Part shown: piece by piece, positions 1-13,500 of the stretch | Position numbering within the stretch: position 1 is the first letter of the stretch | How the letters are laid out: each line of letters opens with the position of its first letter | The notes under the pieces: model-generated | Told to the model about the DNA's origin: nothing | Database searches by the model: none | The model's input: only the letters and a program-made list of their open reading frames with translations | Program-made: the position numbers and the translations under genes | Assembly: GCA_026874595.1 (NCBI GenBank) | Contig: CM049306.1 | Coordinates: forward strand, 43,960,019-44,024,018 | Origin: Sipunculus nudus | Taxonomy: Eukaryota; Annelida; Sipuncula; Golfingiida; Sipunculidae | Direction of reading: 5' to 3' | DNA length: 64,000 nucleotides

Positions 1-16
1 AGCTGGTGGTGTTTAC

Positions 17-308
17 CTTGACACAAAATTTATTGACTGGTGCATCAAATGTATGTTGTTTGATGAACAGTTTTTCGTCAGCTTGTATATCAACCCTTGT
101 TCCTTCTGCAGTATCCAAATACTCCCCCACTACGCCGTAAACCTCAAGAAACCTGGCACTGCTCAACACATCCACTGCACTGATGGATAATCCATTATTT
201 GGGATAACTGAGACTGATACCCTGCATGGAATAGTCTTGTTCTCTTTCTCATTATTTGTTGGACAGATGAGATGAATCCCCTCAGATGCAGAGCCCTGGC
301 TCTCCTCC
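17..308 (-). CDS. Exon 2 of partial PAAT-like gene
   Basis: The 292-nt exon opens with one base that completes a codon split by the upstream intron, then 97 full codons without a stop. The acceptor AG is at 310-309 and the donor GT at 16-15. The encoded segment starts with an acidic, serine-rich linker and continues into alternating hydrophobic and polar residues typical of a beta-rich domain. Confidence 0.55.
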
Positions 309-3300
309 CTGTTAATACAAAACAAAGTATTACTTGTGCTCACATAAAGACAACTTAGTTATTTATGATTCTCTGCAACTAGCATACCTTTATTTCTTTC
401 AAAAATTCCAAAGTAACTAGTGAATGAGATTCAGGTTAGAGGGATGTACATACATGTGCTATAAATAAAATGAACAGCCTGTGTGCAATAGGATCAGCCT
501 TTTCTGGTCAATTGTTTTTAATTAACAGATGTCAGATATCAGTATAGGCCCCTTTAAGGGAAATTTTTTAGCAGGAATGGGCTTGTCCTCAGTTCAAGGC
601 AAAATAATTGATAACCAGCATTGGTGCTGTTCAACCAGGTCTAGACACTCATTAAAGCTGCCCATTCAACTGCATTTGAAAAAGAATTTATGTGTTTTCT
701 GGCTTCCTCTGTGTATATATTAATGATCTTAGGGTAATTATGGTTATGAAATGTTCTTATGAGGCCTCCATGAAGGATATATGAACTTGCTTATCAACAA
801 CATGTTTGTAAACACAGCAAAGTTGACAAACGGGTAAACATGTAACTTAAGGTGGTAGGTTGCATATATTTGGAGGTAGAAAGGTCACTTATTGCAAAAC
901 GTTATTTGCAAAGCTCTGGCTTATCTGACTTGCCGCCAGATGCCCTTGTTGAATTTGTTTTATTTTGGCAGGCCCCTACATATTATAAACACATTGATAT
1001 AAACGAAACAAGCAGCCTGTGTGCGGTGATATTCACGTTTTCTGGCCTTTTTTTTATAAAGGAAGTGTCTGGACAATGTCAGCTGCCTAGATTTTAAACA
1101 ATCTAGACCACAAAGCCAACAGCTGACAAAGCATTAGCTGATAGGACAAGCACTTGTATTGTTTAGTTGCTCACTCATGTGATATAATATTGTGCGTGTC
1201 ATTTACAGTACTGATTTTACAAACCTTATTTCAGCATCTTTATTTCTGATCATTACACTATTAAATCATGACTGATAATATTTTCATAACTCCATTTATT
1301 TGAACTTTTATTGTTCAAAATATAAAGGTACAATGCTGTTTTAGGCCAAGCATACATGACATTGAAGATATTATTGATATCAGATTTGGTTAGTACCAAG
1401 CTTTTATAACACTTGTTACTGAAATACCATTTCTCACATCTTAATAAAACCCAACATTTAATTGTCACAATTTGTATAAATGTTTGCACTAAAGACTAAC
1501 CATTTAAATATATATTACATGCTTAAACTTTTGCTCCTCGTCTGTCTTCTACACAATAGTTCAATTTGACTTTCTAATAGTTTATAAGCTAGATTTTATG
1601 ACCACATGTTTCGGCCACCATGGACACGTGCATACATAATGGATGTGTATTTTAATTTAAAATTATTTGGACACCTCTGTTTTTGACCCCTCCTTTTCCT
1701 AAAGCAAGAGTCATATGTTTTTCACATTTACTGACCATGCACGTGGGTCAGAGATTGAGTCAAATGTCAGGCTAAACATGCTTGAATCTGTCCCAGACAG
1801 CAGGGCCTCAAGGCAACCACAAAAGGGCAATCTGGTGGTTACTATAGTCCGTTTCACCACATGCTGTCCACCTGTTTTTTGTTGATAATTTTCTTTAATG
1901 TTTATATTTTTCATTAATTTCCAATAAACTAACATATGGAAGTGACAACCTAATATGGCAATTAAGAATTTTACAATAAATCTGCCGTTTATGTTTTACA
2001 ACATTTAAGTCTCTTCGCCATGATCTGGCAGATATGAAGTGTCCCTCCATAAGTAGCCATCTTTGTTTTAGCTGGTTATATTTTTTAGAATGTTTACATG
2101 AGATGATCCAATCAACAGCTGTCAGTTGAGGCTGTTTTTGCATGTGACCAATGACCTTGACCGCCATAAATGGGTCAGATATGTTGTAAAATGTAGACTG
2201 ATTTCTCATATTTTAAAATAATTCTGTTACTTAAATAAGGTGTAAGGTAGGTATTTATTTACCTTGTTGAAAATTAGGTTCTTTAATCCTCTGCTCTACA
2301 CTATAATTGTTTCCCTTGAAATGTAACTAATAAAAATTTTCATAGCAAAAAACAGGTGGACATGAGGGGATGAAATGGACTATACCACGCAATTCATAAA
2401 ACATGTAAAAATCCCTCAAAATGATGTGTACATCAAAAGTTATTTATTCTCATATGGGCGTTGTCACTGCGGGAACAATAATCTTTAAAATGTGGTATGG
2501 CACAGGGTCATACTCAACATGGTTTCAAAGAAAATTGACCTGACGGCGAGTGCGTGATCGACAGCTCTATTAGCCAATCAGCGAACGTTATTGCCGGACT
2601 GAAAACGAGGCCATGTAAACACACGTGGAGGTCGGACATCAGGTCGGACATTCCTGACACGTGTGTAAACTTTCAACTATAAATGCTCGATGGACCTCTC
2701 ATAATAAATATGTTTTATTTTTAATACGGTCGAGGCATATGTTAATAATTTTTATAAAAGTTACCCTAGGTATCATTCAAAGTAACAGCAATCTGTTTTC
2801 TTCCTTCTCTACGTAATAAAATCACAAGACGAGGAGAAACGCAGGGATGGGACAAGGCAGGCCCGATTTGGCCCTGTCATATATTGAGTCCATAATGACA
2901 CATGGAATTTTCAGTTAGTCAAAAGACGCAGTCTATATGATCCTATATACCATCTATTGGTAAACACTGGCCTGTAACCAGTGCTAAAAAGTGTTACATT
3001 TTCCCCACACCAGCGCTTCACTCTTTTAAGTTGATGGGTATAAACAAAATGTATCAATCTTGGCCCTGTCGAATCAGAGCGTCTCCCTCTCCCATTTGTT
3101 CATGTGCATGGGATGATATGCAGTATTCATGTGTTCATATATGCATGCGACGATATGCTATCTCCTGTTACCAAAAATATATTTGATATATCTCTGGTAA
3201 AAGGTCAGTAACTTTTATTGACGAGGATACAAGTTTAATTGTATAGCCCTCTGCTTTATATTGTAACCATGTCGACAATTTACATAACAGTGTGCATTTA

Positions 3301-4650
3301 TTGGCACTCAAAGATGCAAGACGGCTATTACTGCCTTACTGATTACTGGTGTTAGAACTTAACAACTCACAGACCTGTTGGTGTGATAAAAGCGCGAACT
3401 CAGATTTTGGTGATCGACCTAGATCTTCTGATTGTTCAATTGGCAAAAAAAAAAAGAAAAAAATACAAAAAATCGTCAAGAAACTACCGAAAGACAAAGG
3501 TACAATCTTGAATCATTGAGCTGTTCTTTAATAAAATTAATATGTGTAACTGTCGGCTATATTAAAGGTATAATGTTTATATTTTTTCACAAAAATTTGG
3601 TCTGTTCATTTGTCTGTTATTTACAAAACTTAAAATATTAAGTGATCTCATAGCTTGTTGATTTTTTATTATATAAAACAATAATAATATTGCATTCTAT
3701 GGTCGCATATGTATCCTGCGGGGGGGGGGGGGGGGGGGGGGGCAGGGAGGTTTAAGAAAGAGAAGGGAAAATGCTATTTTTTAGCTAGTAGTAAACAAAA
3801 AGAGATAAAAAATTTCATATTTGTTATTATAATCCACTTGGAATCAGACATTATGACAGCCATGAGTATAATTAGAAAATAATCCTTAAGATGTTCCTGT
3901 TCAACAATAAACAAGATAAAATTTTTCACTGACGATATGTGTTAACACCTATTATGTACCTTTCGTTGAAATTGAGTGAGAAATCGTTAAAAATTAATTC
4001 ACAGTTCATTTAGGCTATAATGATGCATTACACCAGAATATATAACAAATACTTGCAAGTTGTAATAACGAAGTGAAACGGTGTTTCCTTTCAATGACTA
4101 AATTATAAAGAAAGGAAATAAATACACCATTAAACATTAATGGTTATTATCTTTATTAAGATAATATTTTGATGTGTCACAGTGTCTTTTATACTAAACA
4201 AATACCACAGGTATGTCACAAATGGAGCATCACTTCAGTTCTCCTTGACAATATATATACAATATATTTATATACAATATATTTATATTATTACATGCAT
4301 GAGTCACTGACTCTGAGTGTTTAAAGGAAGATTCTAAAAATTATTGCCACAGGTTGCCTTAACTGACAGAACAGCAGATTTTCTATAATATGCACCTGTA
4401 TAAAATAAAACAGTTATTTTGCACACACACACCCTCACACATAAACACAAATGTTTATATACAGGCAGATCCAGAGGGCGTGGGGGAGGGGTTGAGCCGC
4501 AACAACCTTTCTTCAGAATTTTAAACTATTTTTTCTGGCCTGCATGGACCCGTCACATTCTGGAGCAGGGGACCCTTTTAAAGGTTTCTTATGAGTCTTC
4601 CTGGGTTGGCCCCACCCCTTTACAAACCCTTGATTCGCCCGGGATCGCCC

Positions 4651-4729
<79 letters not shown>

Positions 4730-6208
4730 GCTCTTGTCCCACCACATCTTTTAAAACAATACAAAAGACTTAAGGACCTTCATAAATAATATCTATATCA
4801 TACATTCATTTAAATTTCTTCTTGTACACACATCTTTCTTTCTGTGTATAAACAGGAGGCTTCCTATTAAAAACATCAATAAACATGCAATATATTATAA
4901 TAATTTCAACTTCAGTTTTATTTCATAATTTTCTCAGAATATTAAATTTTATATAAAAAAAACACGTGATGTTCACACACCATCTGTGATTTTACTTGCC
5001 CTTCAATAATTTATTGTTTAAATACTGGTATTGACACTTGTTGGATTTTTATTATTAATTTTAATTAGATGACCTATAAACTAACTTTCAAAGGTTATAA
5101 AATCTCTGCTTGAGCAATACATATTAAGCAAGGCTTCCTTTAATGTTTATAAAAAATGAGTTGCCCCCCCCCCCCCTCTTAATTATATCTAATGACAGCA
5201 TATATGTAACTTTAACTTGTATGGAAGCAACACTTTTTACGTTGTCATCTTTAATTTTTTGATGAAACTGCACCCTATGTCATAGAAAAATATTTTAATA
5301 ACTGTTACTTTGTTGTTTTTCAAATTTGTTCTGCTAGACTTGAACGAGTTGTAAATTTTAACCAACCGCTGAGGTGTCAAGGCTGATGAGAGGGGTCAGC
5401 TGATTCGTTCTCTGACACCAGCCGTATCGAGCAGAAACGGGCGCAAATTCATCAAACTTCTCAATTTTATATTTAAAACATCTCTGTAGCCTACATATGT
5501 ACACTTTTAATCTTAGGGTGCTTTCTTGGTAAAATTAATACTGTTTGAAGCCTGGTGCGATATACGGCTGAAGTGCCGGTTCCACGTGTATAAGAAGCAC
5601 GCTTTTTCGGTTTAATGTCCTACCTAGCAACCGTATCCAAGATGGGCGGAGCAAACTCGTCCACGCCGTCACGTCAATTGCGATCAAAGGTTGACCAAAT
5701 TCCTTTTATAAGTATAAGATGAGTGTGCATGTGTAACTAGACAATATAAGTGCTTTAATACCAGCTAAAGCATTGTTGGCAGTGCAGGGTCTAGAGTGTA
5801 TAAAGTCTAGGCAGCCGACATTGTCAGCTGCCTAGACACTTAATCCTTGTATAAAAGCTCCAAGGAATTACCGTTAGTTTATAAAGGTCAGATGAGTGAT
5901 TTGGTCCCTTTAAACTGCTCAAGTGGTCACAAATCACAGAAAAAAAAGACTGTAAATCGGGATTATATGTCTGGCACTAAAATATTTTTACCGATTGATA
6001 ATTTGAGCCTTATATTACAGATTGATGAACAGAGGCTCAGCCTCAGTATGAATTGAGTACAGTGGTTGGCTCACTCTGCTAACTCCTGATCTTCACTCTC
6101 ATTGCGGATATGGAGGACATCTCTGATGGTTAAACTGTCCCCTCTGACGTCCCAGGAAGCCGATACTGTGCAAACTTCTGCAGCATGTAATGGGCGTGTC
6201 AAAGCCAT
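17..6208 (-). CDS. Partial two-exon gene, weakly PAAT (C10orf88)-like
   Basis: Two minus-strand exons join in frame. Exon 1 runs 6208-6075 from a candidate ATG (an upstream in-frame ATG is at 6277) and ends in a GTGAGC donor after two bases of a codon. Exon 2 runs 308-17; it follows an AACAG acceptor, supplies the third base of the split codon, stays open for 97 codons and ends at a GTAAAC donor. The joined piece is about 142 residues. Exon 2 contains the stretch SSARFLEVYGVVGEYLDTAE, which recalls from memory the 'EVY...GEY..T..G' region of PAAT, a protein reported to associate with mitochondrial ABC transporters. The gene continues left of the window. The start is uncertain, since exon 1 could instead begin at an upstream acceptor. 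That these exons are coding is fairly well supported; the family name is a tentative inference. Confidence 0.45.
1836..2390. mobile_element. Foldback/MITE-like element with inverted ends
   Basis: The segment at 1841-1884 (ACTATAGTCCGTTTCACCAC then CTGTCCACCTGTTTTTTG) reappears as its approximate reverse complement at 2344-2386 (CAAAAAACAGGTGGACAT then GGACTATACCA). This gives inverted arms of about 42 bp around some 460 bp of non-coding DNA. There is no transposase. I infer a non-autonomous foldback or MITE element; no clear target duplication was seen. Confidence 0.45.
2440..2530 (+). repeat. Dispersed repeat, copy 1
   Basis: This stretch, including CACTGCGGGAACAATAATC and a following TTTAAAATG, is matched in inverted orientation at about 22485-22575 (TTATTATCCCCGCAGTGATA). 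It is therefore part of a dispersed repeat and not unique promoter sequence, although a CpG-rich, CCAAT-containing patch follows it at 2520-2680. Confidence 0.4.
4462..4653. mobile_element. Short MITE-like element beside a TA microsatellite
   Basis: A 192-bp segment starts CAGGCAGATCCAGAGGGCG and ends with the reverse complement of CAGGGGCGATCCCGGGCG, so its ends form imperfect inverted repeats. It sits in TATATA sequence on both sides. It has no coding capacity. It looks like a non-autonomous DNA transposon; the TA-rich surroundings prevent a firm target-duplication call. Confidence 0.4.
4654..4730. repeat. (TA)n microsatellite
   Basis: An almost pure TA dinucleotide run directly abuts the right end of the MITE-like element. 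The TA-rich protein frames read through it are artefacts. Confidence 0.9.
5805..5837. repeat. 33-bp near-perfect palindrome
   Basis: GTCTAGGCAGC at 5805-5815 pairs with GCTGCCTAGAC at 5827-5837, and the centre (GACA/TGTC) continues the symmetry after one mismatch. A half-copy (GTCAGCTGCCTAGA) is found near 1078-1092, so the sequence is probably the end of a dispersed repeat. Confidence 0.6.
6075..6208 (-). CDS. Candidate exon 1 of partial PAAT-like gene
   Basis: The frame from ATG 6208-6206 encodes about 44 residues containing ASWDVRGDSLTIRDVLHIRN and an acidic end. It stops being open only four bases past a good GTGAGC donor at 6074, and its phase (two bases left over) fits exon 2 exactly. 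A second in-frame ATG at 6277 would add 23 low-complexity Pro/Thr residues. Confidence 0.4.
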
Positions 6209-6277
6209 CACAAATGGAGTAGGGGGTGGGGTATTAGGGGTTGGACTTGCCTTGGTGCAAGGCTGAGAATTACACAC

Positions 6278-7457
6278 CAGGTGACCCGGGCTCCATACTC
6301 AGCCTTGAGAATGTTCTTACGAAATATCGTAGCGGTCCTTCTGATGTATCAGAAGGAAAGAATAAAAGAGTAATTAAGAATAAGATGCAGCTTAAACTAT
6401 GTTCACTCTACCTATATATCCTTTATATATCAGTTTCCATACATGTGGAGTCTCCTGTTTATGTTATATATGATATAACAGCATTTTATCATGAAGAGAA
6501 GAGCAGAAGACCATCACTGACACAGCCATGTTGCTGAGGCATGAACTCTGGTCACCCATGACCTGACCTGTGACCTGACCTCTGGTGTACCAGAGTAATT
6601 TATTGCTAATAAATCTATTTAAAAAATCTTATTTCATGAATAATACTTATGAGTAAATGATAATATATGGCTTCAATAAGTCCTTTATAAGTTTATGGCT
6701 ATATCATTAAATGCTTTAACAAATTTGCCTATGGAAGTTATGGAAATAATATTTACTATAATTTATTTGGAACAATAATCAGAGGACAACTTTTCTCATA
6801 TCAATAAGGTCAAGGACAGGGTCATGTGACAAAAGATAAACATGACCGCATGGCAGGCTAAAAAAAAAAACCACAGGAGTTGAAATCTTAACAATTTCCT
6901 TATGAGGGCACTTCTACATAATTTATTTTTACTCCAGAACAGTTTATTAGCCATTATTGGTAAGAAATTTGCTAAATTGCCTCCATTTTCTCTGTTTATT
7001 TTGCAAATATCCCAATATATCCCTGCTACGCTTTTCCATAAGAGGATCCCCATAACTGAAATCTCATTTCAGTTATGAACCCATAACAAGGGTTGGACCT
7101 GAGCTGTCATACAGATCAATTTGGCATCGTCCCTGGGCGATAACTAGAGAAATTCAGTGAAGGGGATCATATCAAAAATTGTTAGTAAAAATGGTATAAG
7201 AGATAACATCTGATTGATTCTGTTACAAACTTGAATATCAAATAAATGACATATTTTAAAGTATAAAACCGAATAATTAAAACCAGCTTACTTATAAACA
7301 ACCAAAAAAATAACTGCAGTTTCAAGGAGCGAATCAAAATTTCTGTATAGTCCCCTCATAAAATTTTGGCCTTCACCTATACCGGCACATCAAGGTCGCA
7401 GCTGTCATCCCTGGAGTTGATCAGTCGTGTGGAGGCCGCTACACAAAATCCCTTAAA
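6278..7457. promoter_or_regulatory. Shared upstream region of two divergent genes
   Basis: About 1.2 kb separates the candidate start of the minus-strand PAAT-like gene from the PGAM start codon. It must contain the PGAM 5' UTR or promoter and may contain a bidirectional promoter. No convincing TATA box or initiator was recognised. The last 130 bp before the PGAM ATG are the least AT-rich part. Confidence 0.3.
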
Positions 7458-7586
7458 ATGGCTACCTATAAAGTGGTTATGGTGAGGCATGGCGAAAGTC
7501 GATGGAACCAAGAAAATAAATTCTGTGGATGGTTTGATGCTGACCTGTCAGAACTTGGTATTGAAGAGGCAAAGGGTGCCGGAAAG
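7458..7586 (+). CDS. PGAM: PGAM exon 1 (residues 1-43)
   Basis: It encodes the N-terminal strand and the phosphohistidine motif RHGES. It is followed by a GTGAGG donor and ends on a codon boundary. Confidence 0.95.
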
Positions 7587-10500
7587 GTGAGGGCCTTGAT
7601 CATGATTCCATGAATTTGACATGATTCATCTGTAGGACTTGTCTCACTCTGGCAACTGTGCCAGTCCCAGTACACGCACTGAGACTGTTGATTTAACAGT
7701 AACATTTTAAATACGACAATCTAGAAATTCTCACATTAGAAACAGGGTCTTATGATTAAATAGTATCACAACATTGCATTTTCAACATTATTAATAAAAT
7801 CATTGATAATTTGATAACTGCATATTATATTAATTATTATGAATAATATTATTATTAATATATATTGCCATAAGTGAATGATGTTATTGATAATTGATAT
7901 TCCTTTTCTACCAGGCTCTTGCCTTGGTTTCATTATATTGGTAGAGGGAAATATCTCATTTTATTTGTAGTAACTTATGACGTTATGTACTCATACCTTC
8001 TGACATACTGATCATTCATTTTGGTCCCAATGGAGTCTAATCAACTGTTTACAATATGTAGAGTTATTTGGTTTCTTCAGGCAACACAATAAATAGGAGT
8101 GAGTTTACAACATACACTGCTGGTAAAGTCAATGAAAAAAACTATATGTATCTATGTCTTTATGGTAATGGTGTTATATCTGGCGTGTGCATTGGTGACT
8201 TTGGTTTCATACATACAAGACTGTGGATGTGAATGAAGTAGACAGGACATGTGCACACAAGTCAAGTGGTGTAAACAAGCAGAGTAAGGAATCATGACGG
8301 ATACAAGTATGTTGAATCATGTAAGAATAAATTGTACATAATTACAGGGTAAGAGTTACTTGAGAAGGAAATAAGATACAATTAATGTTCAGTTGAGTAA
8401 GTTGTATCTATTACAGGATCGTTTGACGTATATCTGTAGTGGATAAAGGGGTCCTGTATACCCTCACCAAGAAATATGTGTCCAGTGTCAGGGAACGTGA
8501 GGTAAAATCACCATACTCCACTATATAATTAAACTCACTAATAACCTTACCTGGCGGGGGAACATAGGGTAGATACTTTTCTGCTTTAATAACACTGTGT
8601 ATATACACCTTCCTCAATTAATATTTAAAGTTAATTCTGTTAACTATGAAGCATCAGCTGTTAGTAACATGCATAAGTTATTAATCATTTAATATAAATA
8701 TATAATGTTGAGGAATTACGACCCTGCTAACTCAGGAAACCCGGGATCCCTGGACCCCTCTTCTACCATTCATGATCATGTATAGAACTCAAGATGTGAG
8801 CAAAATCCATTCCTTTAATTTATACTGAGGAAAGGATATAAACATGGGAATGCAATTTCTTTTACAACACCTCATCATATGCTGTTTCAATTGTGTGAGG
8901 TATTCTGTTGTTGTGCCAATTCAGAAATAAGAAATAATTTTTCTTATACTGCACATAAAATGTATGATTTAGGTTAGTCTGTCAGGTTTGCTATGGTCAT
9001 TCCTTACTTACACTATTCCAGTTACTTCAGACATGTTCAAACACATCTTGTCAGTAGATCAAAAGGTAGTCTTGTCCTTTTTTTTATTTTCACGTGTGAT
9101 TTTGTTATTGATAAAAAATACATCTAAAACATTCAATTACAGAATGAGGTTTTGGTCAAGTTAAAATGTTCTATTTCAAAAGCCCATGTCTGAAACTTAC
9201 GTTCAAAGCATTAAAAGGATATTTTTGACTGAAGAATTAAGACCTTCCCAGTAATATATATATACTGTTTTGTCTTGAGTAATAAAATATCTCAGTTAAA
9301 AGTATTTTCCATATCTGTTAATTGTTTTATATGATAATGGACTGTCAGTTATATGTCTTTGTACTATAAATGTACTCAGGTAGTAGCTCTTGTGAGACAA
9401 AGATGATGTCACAGAGGGTGCACAAAAGGGTAGTCAGATTAAATTAGACACTACTAGGTCCTGCCATAAATTAATATAGGCCCCAGCCAATTAGTATGAG
9501 GCACACCATATTTTGACAGTCAATGTCCAATAATAGGTGTTACAAATTTGCCACCATCAGCAACGCCTTCTCTTCCCAATTTTTGGTCTGTAAAACATAG
9601 AGCCTGGAGGTAAGTAATCCACACAAATACAACTGGCTTGGACAAAAAGACAGCTGACTTTTAAGTTGTAAGCAATGTTTTGTGGCTTGACATGGCTTAA
9701 AAAATTTCAGCTGGCTTAAACTGACCTGAAAACCTATTCATTTGAAATGTTACAAAGTAACATTTTATTTTACAAAGAATCTGTTTTATTTAAACAAGTT
9801 ATCTATATGGTGTGTGACATATTGCATCCATTTAACATTTAACTAGTTTGTGATTAAACATCAAGTATAGTTTATCCTTGTGTTTTCATAAGCCAATATT
9901 TTCATACTGGTACTTAAACAATCACATTGTTTCCTTTCAGAGACAAGAAACAAAGAAAAAAAATCTTGAAAAATTTGTTTCAGGTATTTTTATTGTAAAA
10001 AGTTTTATCTTTTTGTATTATTTTTTTCTCAAGCCAAACTGAGCTGCACAAAATTGGCTTAATGAAATATCAGTGGTGCCTCCTGATAAACTTGGCTGGC
10101 TCGGCTTCAATCTTAATTCAGCTAGGGACGGCGCAAAATAGCAGAAGTGCCAGGCTCTAGTAAAACACACTATAATAAAATACTGGCTCTCAGTCCCTCA
10201 ACCTAGCTCTCACTCTTCAAAGTATCCAAATAAACATGAGAGAAAATTCAGTTCTCCTGTCCACATTAAAACCTAAGTTCAGATAGAGATGTCTTTGTTA
10301 GAAAGGTCAGTGACTGTTAAATAAAAATAAAAATAATTAGTATATAAATTTGAATTTTAATACAGATCCAAATGTGCATGCGAGAATATTCAGTTTAATT
10401 ATCTCCTGTCCATATTAAAACCAAAGTATAGATAAAGATGTCTAGTAATAAGTATATAAATTTGAATTTTAAAAACCACAAAACGCATTGATTGGTTTCA

Positions 10501-13500
10501 CATAAAAGTCTCAAAATTAAAAGTATGTAGCCAGCCCTTGTAATAAGGGTAATTCTGATATTAACCATTGCGCCGTTTCAGGTGGAACATGTACCACAAA
10601 AATGTGAGCTGTCAATTTTTAGTTAAGTTTCTTTTATGGATTAAGTACAAAATAAGACATTGTTTATTCATATAATAAAGATAATACCTCTCTCGGCCTT
10701 TGAACCCTGTGTTTCATGCTGGCTTATTTGTAAAAAAAATAATTTTGAAAAAAAAAATTACGTGGCTTATAGATAGATCAATATAGATTATAAAGAAACC
10801 AATAGTATGGTCATACAGGCTACCTTAGAATGATTATATATAACACCCTCAAAATGAATTCTGTCATAGAAAAACATTTTTGAGTATGTATATGACACCC
10901 TTCAAAAATAAAATCTGAAAAAATGTTGAGTCTTTATATAACACACTTAACTTGTAGAGAAAAACAGGGGTAGATATCACCAGAAGTATTAACATTTTTC
11001 ATCTGGGTTCAGCAAGTGATTACCATTAGTATTATTTATAATCAGGATATATGGAGATTGTCAGTATTAATTATCATTCCAGGTTTATGGTTTGATAGTT
11101 GATTAAATATCAGTACTTTTATTCTAATGACCAAAATGTGTAGAAAAGTTATAGTTATGTATGTTGTCAACAGAGTGGACAAACCAATACAGGTGGAGGA
11201 AGCACAGTAAGGAAGTCAGCTGTTTATCACAAGAATGTAACAAGGATAATCAGTGATGTCATTTTTAAGGATTTTTATTATAGAATATTTACAAATCTTG
11301 GTTCACATTTTTTATTGTTTAATCTGTACTTGGACATTTGTACTTATAATAAACATCAGTCATATGTCATATCTTCTCATATTCATCATTTTTAAAGGCT
11401 ATGATATACTATAGGGTATCATATAAGTAAGAAGTGAAGCAGTTTCATTATTATCCTTTGAGATAATTGTTACCTATATGCATACAATTCAAGACCATAC
11501 TGTGCCTCTTTTGTTACAGTGATGGTTACATAGACTTTCATATTGAAGATACCTAAGATACAGTACCCAATATTTTCAGATTCATGTCTAGTTATCGATG
11601 TACAAAATAAAATTACTATTATTGAAGTTCTTTTTGTACTTTTGACCACATCTTGGTTTTCCTGATTTTGTGAAACAGGATTTCATGAGTATGCAACATT
11701 TTTTCCTCAGTCCAGCATTCACAATACTGGGTTCATTAACAGAGAGTTCTAAGTTTGCTTTCTGGGGCTGCATTGTCATTTTTCTTTACAAAATCAGTGT
11801 TTTGGCTTATTTAACATTAAAGATAAAATTTATCAATTAATTGATCAATATTTTTATACATCAGTGGTCAGATTTTTTTATGGGCAGGTCTCTGTCAGGC
11901 AGGTAAATCTGTTCTTTTACCTTTTCAATAAACAAGAACTCTGAAAATAAATGTTTAGGCCTGAACACCAACATTCCTGGGCAGAACACAAATTATCAGT
12001 AGGAATAAACTCTTTCATTTTAGAGCAGGGAAGTTAAGCATGCTTCTCAGGAAATTTTGTAAGTGCATGATCTGAACAGATAATGACCTTGACAGGCTGG
12101 TATGAATGATTTATCACTGACACCAGACATAGCTGATGACCTTGAAGCACCAGACCTGTTGCAGCCTTGGAGCTGTATCTATCATACCTGGACTGCTACA
12201 GGCAGTAGTTGTACTTTATATGTAAGTATATATATAGATTCTCAGGTGGCTATCCCAGAACCAGGGCAACAACTGGTGTCAGGTTCCTCTCGTGCACTAA
12301 TGAACTAGCAAGTGATCAGCCATTTATAGTCTTGGTGTATGCAGTGTACTACAGCTCTGTGGAGCGTTTAACCAAATTAAAATGATAAGATATGGAAATT
12401 TTTTAATTATATGGATTATCATATTTCCATGTAAGTGTTTTTTGCTCAGCTGACTATAAGTCATCTGAGCTATAGTCGTGGTCCATTGTCTGTCATCCAT
12501 CTGTCCCTCCTTCTGTACGTCTGTCCGTCCGTAAGACTTGCACGTTTCGACACCATTGGACCTACAAATCTGAAATTTGCCATACAGTTAGATGTCCCCA
12601 AAATCTCCTACCATGCCGAAAATTGGGTCAATAGGACTTTGTTCCTTCGAGAAATCAAGGAAAAACCTCAATTTTTTATTAGAAATCTATTTTCACACTT
12701 CAGGACTGCCTAATATCAAAATCACTCGTCTGGTTTTCTTCATATTTACCATAAATATTCCTATATATAGTTCCTATGTACATGCCAGAAATTAAGTTGG
12801 TATTATTTAATTTAAAAAAGTAATGGGCCCAAACATAATGGACTTAAATTAAGACCAAAGTGTTAAAGGTAGGGACTTTTTTTCAGTAATACAACTTTAA
12901 TTGATCAAAATTTAATTGTATACCAAAAATTAGATCAAAATCTGTTAAATTTTTATAAATACAGGCAAAAAATATAAAATTGGTACCTTAAATTTTGCCC
13001 AAGTTTGACCATGGCACGTTTTTTTCCTGCAAGTACTGTGGAGTTAATTATCACAGCATGTTTTTGTTAGCATTTTGTCTGTTAACACCAACAATTTGAA
13101 ACCAGTTGATCAAAAACTGTAGATTTTATTCAAGTTTTCAAGCACCATGTCACATATTGTTTATATCAAGCTAGTGTTATGCAGTTTGCTAGAGCTCAGC
13201 TCCCCAGCTTCAGCTCTAAGTTCCTTAAATTTGGCATACAGTTAAATTTCTCCAAAATCCCCTACCATGCCAAGAATTTGATCTCTAGGACTTAATTCCT
13301 TCAAAATATTAATGAAAAACTTCATTTTTCCATTAAAAACCCATTGTTACACTGTAAGTCTGCCTAATATGAAAACCACTGATCTGACTTTGATCATATA
13401 TAATATACATATTTTTCTATACATTATCTATGCACATGCCAGAAATAATATCAGTGTTGCGTAATTGTTTTAAGGGTATTGGCCCAAACATAATGCACTT

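Larger units (their letters stand above)
309..6074 (-). other. Intron 1 of the PAAT-like gene, repeat-bearing
   Basis: No exon was recognised in this 5.8-kb interval. It holds a foldback element (1836-2390), a repeat that recurs inverted in PGAM intron 2 (2440-2530), a G-run at 3719-3742, a small MITE-like element with a TA microsatellite (4462-4730), a C-run near 5164 and a strong palindrome at 5805-5837. CpG-rich patches with CCAAT- or GC-box-like motifs occur near 2520-2680 and 5540-5700; whether they are promoters or ends of old repeats cannot be told. Confidence 0.4.

Noticed and set aside
4419-4773. Open frames rich in Ile-Tyr on both strands
   Set aside because: They read through a (TA)n microsatellite and a MITE-like element and have no protein-like composition.
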